From: DAHUYF01 sp052143095 | GTDB taxonomy: Bacteria > Pseudomonadota > Alphaproteobacteria > ATCC43930 > CGMCC-115725 | Length of the DNA stretch: 24,553 bases | Assembly (NCBI GenBank): GCA_052143095.1 | Contig: JBKQTR010000564.1 | Location: 1 to 24,553 of the forward strand | Direction of reading: 5' to 3' | Notes under the pieces: model-generated | Database searches by the model: none | What the model was told of the DNA's origin: nothing | What the model saw: only the letters and a program-made list of their open reading frames with translations | Made by a program: the position numbers and the translations under genes | In this document: positions 1 to 7,059 of the stretch, piece after piece | Position numbering within the stretch: position 1 is the first letter of the stretch | Layout: each line of letters opens with the position of its first letter

Positions 1-1722
1 GACGCGCACGGCCTCTGGCGCGTCCATGCCTATCAGTTCGACGCCGGCCACGGCACCTTCATCGTCGAGACCACCGAGGCGTGCTGGCGCAGCGCCGGGC
101 TCGAGACCGCGTCGGAGGACGACACCATTGCGTTTTGCGAGGCGCTGTTCGCCGAGGAGCTGCAAGGCCACAAACTGCTGAAAAGCCGCGCGCTGTGGCG
201 CAGCTTCCCGACGGTGCGCAACGAGCGCTGGTCGTTCGACCGCGTGGCGCTCATCGGCGATGCCGCGCACACCGCGCATTTCTCGGTGGGCTCGGGCACC
301 AAGCTCGCCATGGAGGATGCGATCGCGCTCGCCGACGCGCTGGCGCAAGGGCCCACGGACGTGCCGGCGGCGCTGGCGGGTTACGAGGCGGCGCGGCGGC
401 CCGAGGTGGAGGCGCTACAGCGCGCGGCGCAGGCGAGCCTGCAATGGTTCGAGGAGGCCGAGCGGTATGTCGGGGCGCTCGAGCCGCTGGAGTTCGCCGC
501 GAGCCTGCTGACGCGCTCGCTGCGCATCACGCATGAGAGCCTGAAGCAGCGCGACCCGGTTTTTGTCGGCCGCCTCGACCGCTGGTTTGCGGGGAAGGCG
601 GCCAATCAGAGCGGCGTCAACGTCCCGGCGGAGCCGGCGCCGCCGCCGATGTTCACCCCCTTCCGCCTGCGCGACATGCTGCTCGCCAACCGCGTCGTGG
701 TCTCGCCGATGTGCCAGTACTCGGCCGAGGACGGCATGCCCGACGACTGGCATCTGGTGCATCTCGGCAGCCGCGCCGTGGGCGGCGCCGGGCTGGTCAT
801 GGCGGAGATGACCGACGTGTCGCGCGAGGGCCGCATCAGCCCCGGCTGCACCGGCCTCTACAAGCCCGAGCATGTCGTGGGCTGGAAGCGCATCGTCGAT
901 TTCGTGCATCGCGCCTCGGGCGCCAGGATCGGCATCCAGCTCGCTCATGCCGGGCGCAAGGCCTCGACCCGGCGTGCCTGGGAAGGCAGCGACGAGCCGC
1001 TGGCGCGGGGCAATTGGCCGATCATCGCGCCCTCGCCGCTGCCCTACCTGCCGCAGAGCCAGGTGCCGCGGGCGATGGACCGCGCCGAGATGGACAGCGT
1101 GCGCGCGGATTTCGTGCACGCAGCAAAGCTCGCCGCGGCGGCGGGCTTCGATATCATCGAGCTGCATTTCGCCCATGGCTACCTGCTGGCAAGCTTTCTC
1201 TCGCCGCTCACCAACCGGCGCGAGGACGAGTATGGCGGCAGCCTCGCCAACCGCCTGCGCTATCCGCTCGAGGTGTTCGCGGCGGTGCGCGCGGTGTGGC
1301 CCGGCGCCAAGCCGATGAGCGTGCGCATCTCCGCCACCGACTGGATGCCCGACGGCTTTGCGCCGGCGGATGCAGTCGAGGTGGCGCTGGCGCTGAAGGC
1401 GCTGGGCTGCGACATCATCGACGTCTCCGCCGGACAGACCGTGCCGGAGCAGCAGCCGGTCTATGGCCGCCTCTTCCAGACGCCGTTTGCCGATCGCGTG
1501 CGCCACGAGGCGGCGATCCCCACCATGACGGTCGGCAACATCTCCTCCTATGCCGACGTCAACAGCATCCTCGTCGCCGGCCGCGCCGATCTCTGCGTGC
1601 TGGCGCGCGCCCATCTCTTCGACCCCTATTGGACGCGGCACGCCGCTTACGAGCAGGGCTATGCGCTGCCCTGGCCCGACCCCTATGGCGCGTTGGCGCG
1701 CTATACGCCGCGCTTCAAGTGA
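1..1722 (+). CDS. Bifunctional salicylyl-CoA 5-hydroxylase-like monooxygenase / old-yellow-enzyme oxidoreductase (3' part)
   Basis: The open frame runs from the first base to a TGA at 1720-1722 (573 visible residues), so the N-terminus lies outside the window. The first ~200 residues are the C-terminal part of a class A FAD monooxygenase, with the FAD-contacting motif GDAAHTAHFSVGSGTKLAME at about residue 86. From about residue 217 (MFTPFRLRDM) a complete old-yellow-enzyme domain follows, YqjM-like: SPMCQYSAEDG with the class-typical Cys, HAGRK, HFAHGYLLASFLSPLTNRR, and VGNIS near the phosphate-binding end. This two-domain fusion is the arrangement known from bifunctional salicylyl-CoA 5-hydroxylase/oxidoreductase proteins, which hydroxylate an aromatic CoA thioester. 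The substrate here is inferred from that resemblance only. A carboxymuconolactone decarboxylase-like gene follows 96 bases downstream, consistent with aromatic catabolism. Confidence is high for the fusion and moderate for the substrate. Confidence 0.88.
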   Translation, partial: DAHGLWRVHAYQFDAGHGTFIVETTEACWRSAGLETASEDDTIAFCEALFAEELQGHKLLKSRALWRSFPTVRNERWSFDRVALIGDAAHTAHFSVGSGTKLAMEDAIALADALAQGPTDVPAALAGYEAARRPEVEALQRAAQASLQWFEEAERYVGALEPLEFAASLLTRSLRITHESLKQRDPVFVGRLDRWFAGKAANQSGVNVPAEPAPPPMFTPFRLRDMLLANRVVVSPMCQYSAEDGMPDDWHLVHLGSRAVGGAGLVMAEMTDVSREGRISPGCTGLYKPEHVVGWKRIVDFVHRASGARIGIQLAHAGRKASTRRAWEGSDEPLARGNWPIIAPSPLPYLPQSQVPRAMDRAEMDSVRADFVHAAKLAAAAGFDIIELHFAHGYLLASFLSPLTNRREDEYGGSLANRLRYPLEVFAAVRAVWPGAKPMSVRISATDWMPDGFAPADAVEVALALKALGCDIIDVSAGQTVPEQQPVYGRLFQTPFADRVRHEAAIPTMTVGNISSYADVNSILVAGRADLCVLARAHLFDPYWTRHAAYEQGYALPWPDPYGALARYTPRFK

Positions 1723-1818
1723 CGCCACCGCTGGCTCTACCCATCGCCGGGTGATCGCCTAGAATGACCATCCGCGGCCGCGCCGGGCGCGGCGCCGGAT
1801 CGCTTGGGAGGATCGCTC

Positions 1819-2202
1819 ATGAGCAAGGAAGTCTACGACAAGGGCCTGGCCATCCGCCGCGAGGTGCTGGGCGCGGAGTATGTCGACAACGCCATCAAGA
1901 ATGCCGACGCCTTCAATCAGCCGCTGCAGGAGCTGGTGACGGAGTATTGCTGGGGTGCGGTCTGGGGCAGGCCGGGACTGCCGAAGAAGACGCGCAGCAT
2001 GCTCAACCTCGCCATGCTGACTGCGCTCAACCGGCCGCACGAGCTCAAGCTGCATGTGCGCGGCGCGCTCAGGAACGGCGTCAGCCGCGAGGAGATCACG
2101 GAGGTGCTGCTGCAGGCGGCGATCTATTGCGGCGTCCCCGCCGCCGTCGACGCGTTCCGCACCGCGCGCGAGGCGCTGAAGGAAGCCGGCGGCGACGACT
2201 GA
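1819..2202 (+). CDS. pcaC: 4-carboxymuconolactone decarboxylase-like protein
   Basis: A 127-residue cytoplasmic protein of the CMD/AhpD fold, the usual length for PcaC. It contains the family core: EYCWGAVWGRPGLP, KTRSMLNLAMLTALNRPHEL with the conserved His, and a second half EEITEVLLQAAIYCGVPAA. In the protocatechuate branch of the beta-ketoadipate pathway PcaC removes CO2 from gamma-carboxymuconolactone. Relatives with other partners exist, so the exact substrate is not proven. The ATG at 1819 is chosen because GGGAGG at 1806-1811 is a well-placed ribosome binding site; an in-frame TTG at 1804 lies before that site. The gene follows the flavin fusion enzyme in the same direction and may be co-transcribed. 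A GC-rich hairpin (1777-1783 with 1787-1793) sits in the gap. Confidence 0.85.
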   Translation: MSKEVYDKGLAIRREVLGAEYVDNAIKNADAFNQPLQELVTEYCWGAVWGRPGLPKKTRSMLNLAMLTALNRPHELKLHVRGALRNGVSREEITEVLLQAAIYCGVPAAVDAFRTAREALKEAGGDD

Positions 2203-2205
2203 GCG

Positions 2206-2228
2206 CCGGCGCGCGCCGGTATTATTCG
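2206..2228. terminator. Palindromic terminator between convergent genes
   Basis: The 14-base perfect palindrome CCGGCGCGCGCCGG (2206-2219) starts 3 bases after the pcaC stop and is followed on the + strand by TATTATTC. It lies between two convergent stop codons (2202 and 2222), so it could serve both genes. The T-run is short, so termination strength is uncertain. Confidence 0.5.
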
Positions 2229-2575
2229 ATCCACGCCGTGTCGACCGCGCCGGAGAAGCTCGGCCGCGGCGTGAACGGCGCGCTCGCGCGCTTGATGTCG
2301 TTGGCGAAGGTGCCGGTGGCGACGTAGGAGATGTTGCTGCTGGGGCATGGCCATTCGAGCTTGGCCGATTGGCCCTTGGCGAGCGGGCCGGCGATCGCCA
2401 GCGGCAGGTTGCGGTCCGCCTCCGAGCCCGGCGGCGCGAATTCGGCGCGCACGGTGACGCTCACCAGCACATCGGCGGTGCCGTTGCCGATGTTGACGGT
2501 GCAGGTGTCGGCAGAGGCGGCGGCGGTCAGTGCCAGCAGCCAGCACCCCGCGACCGGCCAGCAGCGAAACTTCAT
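2222..2575 (-). CDS. Small secreted protein of unknown function
   Basis: A 117-residue protein starting with a clear signal peptide (MKFRCWPVAGCWLLALTAAASA, cleavage expected after ASA). The mature part is about 95 residues, rich in beta-branched residues, with two Cys (CTVNIGNG near the new N-terminus and WPCPSS in the middle) that could form a disulfide in the periplasm. I do not recognise the family. The ATG at 2575 is preferred over upstream in-frame starts because it begins the signal peptide and GAGGGGAG lies just upstream. The gene converges on pcaC, and the two stops are 20 bases apart. It appears to be a single-gene unit. Confidence 0.7.
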   Translation of the reverse strand: MKFRCWPVAGCWLLALTAAASADTCTVNIGNGTADVLVSVTVRAEFAPPGSEADRNLPLAIAGPLAKGQSAKLEWPCPSSNISYVATGTFANDIKRASAPFTPRPSFSGAVDTAWIE

Positions 2576-2675
2576 CTTGGGCTCCCCTCTCGGCCGGCGC
2601 CAGCCTAGCATGCCCCCCCGCCGTCGCAACGCCGCGGTTTCCGGCGGCGGCGGTGCTTTGCTATAAGGGGGTTAC

Positions 2676-2752
2676 GTCCCCGTAGCTCAGCCGGATAGAG
2701 CAACAGTTTCCTAAACTGTGGGTCGGGTGTTCGAGTCACCCCGGGGACGCCA
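2676..2752 (+). tRNA. tRNA-Arg (anticodon CCU)
   Basis: A complete cloverleaf can be drawn. The acceptor stem is GTCCCCG (2676-2682) with CGGGGAC (2742-2748). The D arm is GCTCAGCCGGATAGAGC. The anticodon stem is ACAGT/ACTGT (2703-2707, 2715-2719) around loop TTCCTAA, giving anticodon CCT (codon AGG, Arg). The T arm is GGGTG-TTCGAGT-CACCC, then discriminator G and an encoded CCA (2750-2752). All stems pair without mismatch. The tRNA stands at the left edge of a zone of toxin-antitoxin genes and gene relics. Confidence 0.95.
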
Positions 2753-2756
2753 ATTA

Positions 2757-2800
2757 TTTCAACAGCTTAGACATCACCACGCGGAGCAAGTCAGATCGTA
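2757..2800 (+). pseudogene. Possible relic of a ParD antitoxin C-terminus
   Basis: Immediately after the tRNA one + strand frame reads FQQLRHHHAEQVRS. The C-terminus of the intact ParD-like antitoxin at 7877-8158 reads FKRLRRHHAEQVKT, which matches at 10 of 14 positions. No RHH domain or start lies upstream because the tRNA occupies that place, so this would be only a 3' scrap. It is short and could be chance. Confidence 0.3.
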
Positions 2801-3311
2801 TCAGCACAGTGTAAGCGGTGCAGCGTTCTTGAGGGCGCTTGCCGACGCTGTACGCGAGCACCTTGAGACGAGCGAGCTGAGCGCGATCTGTAAGAGGTAC
2901 GTGCTAGGCGAAGCAGCCGGAGGATTGACCCTGCGAGCGCCTCAGGCGTTTGCGAGTCCGCTTAAGCGCCTGTTCTAGGTGAAAACCTACAAACGAGACT
3001 GGTCGCATGATGCGTCGGCCGGCCGGAGTCGTGCGATCTCTTTGCATCCGAAGCGCCTCGAGTGCATCCAGCTCCGCTTGCGTCTCTACCAGAGACAGCA
3101 GTGGCGGCAAGTCGCTACGGGCAATCGCGGCGGCGATGAAGGAAGCCGGCTTCTCGATCAGCCATGCCGCGGTGCGGAATGCCCTGCGGGAGCGCTAGGC
3201 GATATCCGGTAGAGCATCGACCGACTGAGAAACGTCCAGCTCCGCCGTTCACCAGGCGTTTACCAGTCTTGCTTATTGTTCGCCTGGCCAGAAATCGCCG
3301 AATGCTTCGCC
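2801..3311. other. Gap of ~510 bases without an intact gene
   Basis: Apart from the two short relics listed at 2757-2800 and 3109-3198, I see no gene with a credible start, ribosome binding site and codon use. Base composition is lower in GC than in the neighbouring genes, which fits degraded or acquired DNA. Confidence 0.5.
3109..3198 (+). pseudogene. Possible 3' relic of a helix-turn-helix/recombinase-associated protein
   Basis: The last 29 residues of a short open frame read SLRAIAAAMKEAGFSISHAAVR, which resembles the helix-turn-helix tail of resolvase-like and phage-type small proteins (family impression from memory). The upstream part of the same frame is Ser/Arg-rich and does not look like protein, and no ribosome binding site is present. 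It is therefore listed as a broken remnant. Its place 350 bases after a tRNA suits an old integration event. Confidence 0.3.
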
Positions 3312-3908
3312 ATGTCAACGAATCTCGAACTCGCGGATGAGGGCTGGCCGTCAAAAGCCGTTAACGCGTCGCTGCGCGACTACGTCATGGTCGTCGACAA
3401 TGTGCTCCCGCCGGAGCACTGCCAGCGTCTCATCGACCGTTTCGAGGCGACCGGAACGCACCAGATCGATTTCCGCCAGGAGGCCGGGTATAGCTTCGCG
3501 CAGCTCGATATCACGACGGCCTGGCCGGACGAGCAGGCCTTGCTCCTGCCAATCTTCCTCACGCAGCTGCAGCAATATCGGCAGACACGCCGCGCCTTCT
3601 ACTGGCCGCCGCACATCGCCTTCGAGCATCTGCGCTTGAAGCGCTATCTTCCCAACGGACGCGATCTCTTCCCGCCCCATGTCGACGTCATGGATCAGCG
3701 TAGCGCGTACCGCTTCATCACGGCATTCATCTATCTGAACGCGCCGGCCGACGGGGAAACGGTGTTTCCCGAGCTCGATCTCGCCGTTGCGCCGAAGACA
3801 GGCAAGCTCCTGTCGTTCCCGCCGCTGTGGCTTTTCCCCCATGAAGGCCGGCCGCCGCGCCTCGAGCCGAAATACATCCTCCACACTTATCTCTGCTACG
3901 GTAACTGA
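3312..3908 (+). CDS. 2-oxoglutarate/Fe(II)-dependent oxygenase, prolyl-4-hydroxylase-like
   Basis: A 198-residue protein with the double-stranded beta-helix signature of the 2OG-Fe(II) oxygenase superfamily. The HxD iron ligands are at H123-V-D125 (PPHVDVMDQR), then FITAFIYLNAP, then GETVFPELD. The distal His is H177 in LFPHEG, followed by basic residues R184/K187 that could bind 2-oxoglutarate. The spacing and the GxTxFP-like segment suit the P4H-type subgroup. The enzyme would hydroxylate an unknown substrate in the cytoplasm. The ATG at 3312 is preferred; an in-frame TTG at 3276 is possible, and neither has a strong ribosome binding site. It stands alone between gene-poor stretches, so its operon context says nothing about its target. 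Confidence 0.8.
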   Translation: MSTNLELADEGWPSKAVNASLRDYVMVVDNVLPPEHCQRLIDRFEATGTHQIDFRQEAGYSFAQLDITTAWPDEQALLLPIFLTQLQQYRQTRRAFYWPPHIAFEHLRLKRYLPNGRDLFPPHVDVMDQRSAYRFITAFIYLNAPADGETVFPELDLAVAPKTGKLLSFPPLWLFPHEGRPPRLEPKYILHTYLCYGN

Positions 3909-4267
3909 CGGTCCGAGGCCCGTGCGCACCGTGACGGCGGAGCTCGTGGCGCGGCTCGGCGATCTACAGTTGACGCAACTGGTGGCGGCCGCGATGGCCA
4001 GCGACAATCAGACGAAATGGTGCCTGGAATGCAGCCTCACGCAGGCGCACGCGCACAAAACGCGGGCGGCAGCCAATATGCCTCATCGGATGCGATCGGC
4101 AAGAGCGTCTTGCCGCCGGCCGATGCGCACGCCAAACGGCAAGCGATCTTTCAGGACGCTCTTGAGGGCGTGGCAAACTTGTGCTTGACGCAGAGAACAA
4201 ATAGTGAACAATTGCGTTGTGCCGAAATTTCTACGCAATCCCGCTAAACCTGAGAAGGATGTTCTTC
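3909..4267 (+). other. Gap with possible frameshifted coding remnant
   Basis: No intact gene is supported. From a GTG at 3921 the frame reads VRTVTAELVARLGDLQLTQL and continues with coding-like, GC-rich third positions to about 4075. From about 4085 a different frame (DAIGKSVLPPADAHAKRQAI) takes over with similar codon character up to about 4195. This could be a small decayed gene with one frameshift, or chance. The last ~70 bases are AT-rich and probably hold the promoter of the next gene. Confidence 0.3.
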
Positions 4268-4744
4268 ATGTCCCGCGCCCACCGTTGCCTCCCGTTCCTC
4301 TTCGCTCTCGCCTTGGTGGGTCCGGTCAGCGCGCTGGCCCAGACCAGCGAACCGCCGCAGCTCCGGCGCGACTGGGCCGATCGCTACATGGCCCGGCTCG
4401 ATCCCGACCGGAAGGGCTACGCCACGCTCGACGACGCGCTGCGCTATGCCGGCGCCCAGTTCGACCGCTCCGACCGCAGCCATGCGGGCGTGCTTGACAT
4501 GGCGAACTTCACCGCGGCACAGCGCGCCTCGCTTGAGCGGGCGAGCGAGGCCCGCAAGCCCTACGCGCAGCACGCCCTCGAGCGCCGCGAGGCGCTCTTC
4601 CGTACGCTCGACGCGAAGGGCGAAGGCAAGATCACCAAGGAGGCCTATCTCGCGATGACACGCCAGCATTTCGCCGACATCGACGTGAAGCAGGCCGGCA
4701 AGATCACCGTCGCCGACGTCCGCCTCGCGCATCACGGCCTCTAA
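4268..4744 (+). CDS. Secreted EF-hand-like protein
   Basis: A 158-residue protein with a signal peptide (SRAHRCLPFLFALALVG...ALAQ) and a helical mature part containing degenerate EF-hand calcium-binding loops in two pairs: LDPDRKGYATLDD, FDRSDRSHAGVLD, LDAKGEGKITKEA and IDVKQAGKITVAD. Several loop positions lack the acidic residue normal for calcium (for example Lys in place of Asp), so binding may be weak or lost in some loops. The function is unknown; periplasmic calcium sensing or buffering is the family expectation. The ATG at 4268 is chosen because GAGAAGG (4252-4258) is spaced 9 bases from it; the in-frame ATG at 4259 abuts that site and would leave no room for the ribosome. A strong hairpin follows the stop. 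Confidence 0.8.
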   Translation: MSRAHRCLPFLFALALVGPVSALAQTSEPPQLRRDWADRYMARLDPDRKGYATLDDALRYAGAQFDRSDRSHAGVLDMANFTAAQRASLERASEARKPYAQHALERREALFRTLDAKGEGKITKEAYLAMTRQHFADIDVKQAGKITVADVRLAHHGL

Positions 4745-4953
4745 GCAGGCCGCGCCTCGCCGCCGCCCGGCTTGGCGGCGAGGCGCGTTGCCCGTTCGAT
4801 GTTGCCGGCGAGCCAGTCCGGCCGGATCTCGTGGTTGCCCGCTTCAAGGGCAGAGCGCGAGCTCCTTTCTGCTCGTGCGATCCGGCCTCGCAACGCGACG
4901 AACCGATCCCGCCGGTTCGTGGGCCAGGCACCACGGCTGCATCCTCCGCCCAT
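4741..4953 (-). CDS. Doubtful small ORF, possible remnant
   Basis: A 70-codon frame on the minus strand whose C-terminal half looks like protein (NRRDRFVALRGRIARAERSS and later EIRPDWLAGNIERATRLAA) and uses GC-rich third positions. It overlaps the EF-hand stop and contains the complete 14-bp terminator hairpin. There is no ribosome binding site before its ATG. It may be the 3' end of a degraded gene or a shadow. Confidence 0.2.
   Translation of the reverse strand: MGGGCSRGAWPTNRRDRFVALRGRIARAERSSRSALEAGNHEIRPDWLAGNIERATRLAAKPGGGEARPA
4751..4789 (+). terminator. Strong hairpin terminator after the EF-hand gene
   Basis: CGCGCCTCGCCGCC (4751-4764) pairs perfectly with GGCGGCGAGGCGCG (4774-4787): 14 base pairs around a 9-base loop. 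It starts 6 bases after the stop codon. Only two T follow, so it is a GC-strong, T-poor terminator. Confidence 0.6.
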
Positions 4954-4973
4954 TCGCTTATCGTCGCCGCCAC

Positions 4974-5057
<84 letters not shown>

Positions 5058-5167
5058 TTGAGATCCATCAGCTTGTTGAAGTGAAGCTGCCACGCGCCTG
5101 CGAAGGAAGGCGCGAAGTCGCAGGGTATCGCAGATGAGGAGACCGGAGCGCGCCATCGCGCGCTCGG
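5058..5167. other. Short spacer, nothing recognised
   Basis: This stretch separates the broken tRNA from the repeated element at 5169. No open frame with protein character and no clear regulatory motif is visible. Confidence 0.4.
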
Positions 5168-5266
5168 TCATAGGGCTACGGCGAAGCAATATCGCCCATC
5201 TTCGTCGATCGCGGCACGCTGGAGCGCGCCGCGATAGCCGTTGAAGTACTGTTCGGCACGCCACAA
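5168..5266 (-). CDS. Possible 32-residue small ORF ending in DEDGRYCFAVAL
   Basis: Directly downstream of the DUF5615 toxin and in the same frame as it (after the toxin TGA), the minus strand reads LWRAEQYFNGYRGALQRAA and then IDEDGRYCFAVAL and TGA. The only usable start is a TTG at 5266, with no good ribosome binding site. The C-terminal 15 residues recur at 6023-6067 as ATVDEDGQYCFAIAL plus TGA. Either this is a small conserved protein, a fragment of one, or a repeat that happens to be open. No function can be given. Confidence 0.3.
   Translation of the reverse strand: MWRAEQYFNGYRGALQRAAIDEDGRYCFAVAL
5169..5219 (+). repeat. Dispersed 51-base repeat, copy 1
   Basis: This segment matches 6024-6074 at 45 of 51 positions by hand count, in the same orientation. 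The core is GGCGAAGCAATAT-GCCCATC-TTCGTCGA. Read on the minus strand it encodes the DEDG-YCFA-AL peptide ending in TGA. Confidence 0.7.
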
Positions 5267-5293
5267 CTCACTTTCGCCTACCCCAGGCTGACG

Positions 5294-5644
5294 TCAGAGC
5301 GCTCGCATACGGATGCGGCCGGGCTCGATAACGGAGAAGTGGCCCGCCCAATCGTCGCGGGATGTTATCAACTGAGCGAGCTGCTGTCCGACATCGCCAG
5401 GCTTCGGCATCGGCAGACGCAACAGGATGACACCGCATCCAGCCGGCAATGCCGAACTTCTGGCAAGCTCACCGAAGTCCTTGTCGAAGGTGAGCAGGAT
5501 GCGCTCCTCGCGGGCAGCCGACGCCAGGACGTCGGGATCGGCCGCGCCCGGCGCTGCGGTCCTCACCCAAACGACATCGTGCCCGCTCGCCTCTAGGGCT
5601 TTGACGGCCGCACCTGGGAAATTCTCGTTGGCGAGAAAACGCAT
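5294..5644 (-). CDS. DUF5615 PIN-like toxin
   Basis: A 116-residue protein matching the DUF5615 PIN-like family in length and motifs: N-terminal FLANENFPGAAVKALEASGHDV with the acidic/Asn cluster at residues 6-8, VLASAAREERILLTFDKDFG with D54 and D56, and a C-terminal HFSVIEPGRIRMR. Members are predicted metal-dependent RNases acting as toxins and are normally encoded next to a DUF433 protein, as here. The ATG at 5644 lies one base after the antitoxin TGA (TGACATG), so translation is likely coupled. The regulation is presumably that of the shared operon. Confidence 0.85.
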   Translation of the reverse strand: MRFLANENFPGAAVKALEASGHDVVWVRTAAPGAADPDVLASAAREERILLTFDKDFGELARSSALPAGCGVILLRLPMPKPGDVGQQLAQLITSRDDWAGHFSVIEPGRIRMRAL

Positions 5645-5645
5645 G

Positions 5646-5876
5646 TCAAGCTGCGCTCGGGAATACCTTCTCCGAGCTCAGCGTATCGCGGGCATAGGCG
5701 AGACATGCGATAACGTCGTCGTGCGTGAGGCCCGGGTAGTTCTGAAGGATGTCGGCTTCGCTCCAGCCATCGGCCATCAGGCCGATCACGAATTCGACCG
5801 ATAGCCGCGTCCCGCGGACGACGGGCTTGCCCGCCAGCACGTCAGGAGCAAGGGCAATGCGAGGATGCTCCGTCAT
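5646..5876 (-). CDS. DUF433 antitoxin
   Basis: A 76-residue DUF433 protein, the usual antitoxin partner of DUF5615 toxins. The family pattern is complete: RIALAPDVLAGKPVVRGTRL, then VEFVIGLMADGWSEADILQN with the helix-turn-helix-like region, then YPGLTHDDVIACLAYA. It would neutralise the downstream toxin and probably bind its own promoter. The ATG at 5876 is chosen because it starts the conserved domain and GAGAGTGG precedes it; upstream in-frame codons read repeat-like sequence. The gene is first in a two-gene operon. Confidence 0.87.
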   Translation of the reverse strand: MTEHPRIALAPDVLAGKPVVRGTRLSVEFVIGLMADGWSEADILQNYPGLTHDDVIACLAYARDTLSSEKVFPSAA

Positions 5877-6264
5877 GGCCACTCTCGTGTTTCTCGACGG
5901 ATAGTAGCCGAATGCAGCGCGCGAAGCGATGCCAATATCACGATCAAAGGCCAGGACTGAAAGAGAACATGACGGTAGTTTTGGCGGCACGCGGCCTCTG
6001 AGGCGTGACGTCGCGTGGAACCTCATAGCGCTATGGCGAAGCAATATTGCCCATCTTCGTCGACCGTGGCCCGCCGCTCCGCGATCTCGTGCGAATTCGC
6101 CGCCATTGCAGCGCTGGGACCACACAAATGTCGGCCAATTCTCGCCGCCTCGCCGCTACGGGTGAGCGCGGCACTAAGAGCACGCGTCGATTTGAGGTCT
6201 GACGGGATCGTTGGAACGGAACTCGGCCGCGAAACCAAGCATAGCGCTCCGAGAAAGATTCCGT
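5877..6264. other. Gap of ~390 bases with repeat copy 2
   Basis: The space between the divergent DUF433 and VapC modules. It contains the dispersed repeat at 6024-6074 and presumably the DUF433 promoter. An open frame on the minus strand (6023-6238) ends in the repeated DEDGQYCFAIAL peptide, but its upstream part has no protein character. Nothing else is recognised. Confidence 0.5.
6024..6074 (+). repeat. Dispersed 51-base repeat, copy 2
   Basis: Matches 5169-5219 at 45 of 51 positions. It begins with the perfect palindrome CATAGCGCTATG (6024-6035), which is imperfect in copy 1. On the minus strand it reads ATVDEDGQYCFAIAL and TGA. Confidence 0.7.
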
Positions 6265-6300
6265 TTGCCCTTCGCGCGATTTCCGGTTATATAGCCGGAA
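6265..6300 (+). promoter_or_regulatory. Promoter with overlapping operator for the VapC module
   Basis: A candidate -35 TTGCCC (6265-6270) and -10 TATATA (6288-6293) are 17 bases apart. The -10 lies inside the inverted repeat TTCCGG-N8-CCGGAA (6281-6300), and a further TTCCGG half-site follows at 6307-6312. This is what an autoregulatory operator of a toxin-antitoxin pair should look like. Assignment is by eye. Confidence 0.5.
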
Positions 6301-6330
6301 GCAATTTTCCGGCAGCCCTGAGCAGGTCCT

Positions 6331-6633
6331 ATGGCCAGCAAATCCCAGCGAAAGGCGACCCGCTCGCACCGTCGTCGCGCGGCGGCGCGCGGTCTCGTGC
6401 GCGTTGAGGTTCAGGCACCCAAGAAGGATGCCGGTCTCATCCGGGCGCTGGCCGAGACGCTGCGCGGCCAGGCCGATAAAGCCGAGGCGCTTCGATCGAC
6501 GCTGGCGAAAGTCCTGATCCATCCCGAGGTCAAGACCGCCTTCGACGTATTTGGCTCCGAACTCCCCGATGAGACGTTTGCCGGTGTTTTTGACCGGCCG
6601 CGCCAATGGGATTGGCGCAAAGTTAATCTGTGA
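6331..6633 (+). CDS. Antitoxin of a VapC-type module
   Basis: A 100-residue protein with a very basic N-terminus (ASKSQRKATRSHRRRAAARG), followed by LVRVEVQAPKKDAGLIRALA as a beta strand and helix of ribbon-helix-helix type, and an acidic/aromatic C-terminus (FAGVFDRPRQWDWRKVNL) of the kind that wraps around a PIN toxin. It overlaps the following vapC by 4 bases (GTGA), which strongly indicates a coupled pair. The ATG at 6331 has a weak AGCAGG site upstream. I cannot name the antitoxin family with certainty; its role follows from the neighbour and size. Confidence 0.78.
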   Translation: MASKSQRKATRSHRRRAAARGLVRVEVQAPKKDAGLIRALAETLRGQADKAEALRSTLAKVLIHPEVKTAFDVFGSELPDETFAGVFDRPRQWDWRKVNL

Positions 6634-7043
6634 AGTTCCTGCTCGACACGAACATCATTTCCGAGATCCGCAAGCGCGACCGAGCCCATCCGAATGTTGC
6701 CCGCTGGGTCGCTCGCACTCCGGTCGAGGAGATCGGGACGAGCGTCGTAGTCCTCGCTGAAATCCGTCGTGGCATCGAGCTGAAACGGCGGCGCGATCCG
6801 GAACAGGCTAAAGCTCTCGATCGATGGTTCCTGCAGATGCGGGGCCGGCTTGGGGATCGCGTGTTGCCCATCGACGAGCCGATCGCGGAAGCCTGGGCGC
6901 TGCTGGCTATTCCCAATCCCCTGCCGCTGATCGACGGTCTCCTGGCGGCGACCGCCAAGGTGCACGGCCTGACGCTTGTGACCCGCAACGTCGCGGACAT
7001 TGCGCCAGCCGGCGTGTTGTTTCTCGATCCGTTTTCCGCGTGA
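6630..7043 (+). CDS. vapC: VapC-family PIN-domain ribonuclease toxin
   Basis: A 137-residue PIN-domain protein with all expected acidic residues: D6 in FLLDTNIISE, E44 in VVLAEIRRG, D102 in PLIDGLLAATA, and the TRN-x-x-D motif with D123. VapC toxins are Mg-dependent RNases that cut tRNA or rRNA. The protein looks complete and active. It starts at a GTG overlapping the antitoxin stop (GTGA at 6630-6633), so expression depends on antitoxin translation. Regulation is likely through the operator at 6281-6300. Confidence 0.92.
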   Translation: MKFLLDTNIISEIRKRDRAHPNVARWVARTPVEEIGTSVVVLAEIRRGIELKRRRDPEQAKALDRWFLQMRGRLGDRVLPIDEPIAEAWALLAIPNPLPLIDGLLAATAKVHGLTLVTRNVADIAPAGVLFLDPFSA

Positions 7044-7059
7044 CAGGAATTCCGAACAG

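Noticed and set aside
415..1728. Long open frame on the minus strand opposite the flavin fusion enzyme
   Set aside because: It is an antisense shadow; the + strand shows all old-yellow-enzyme motifs.
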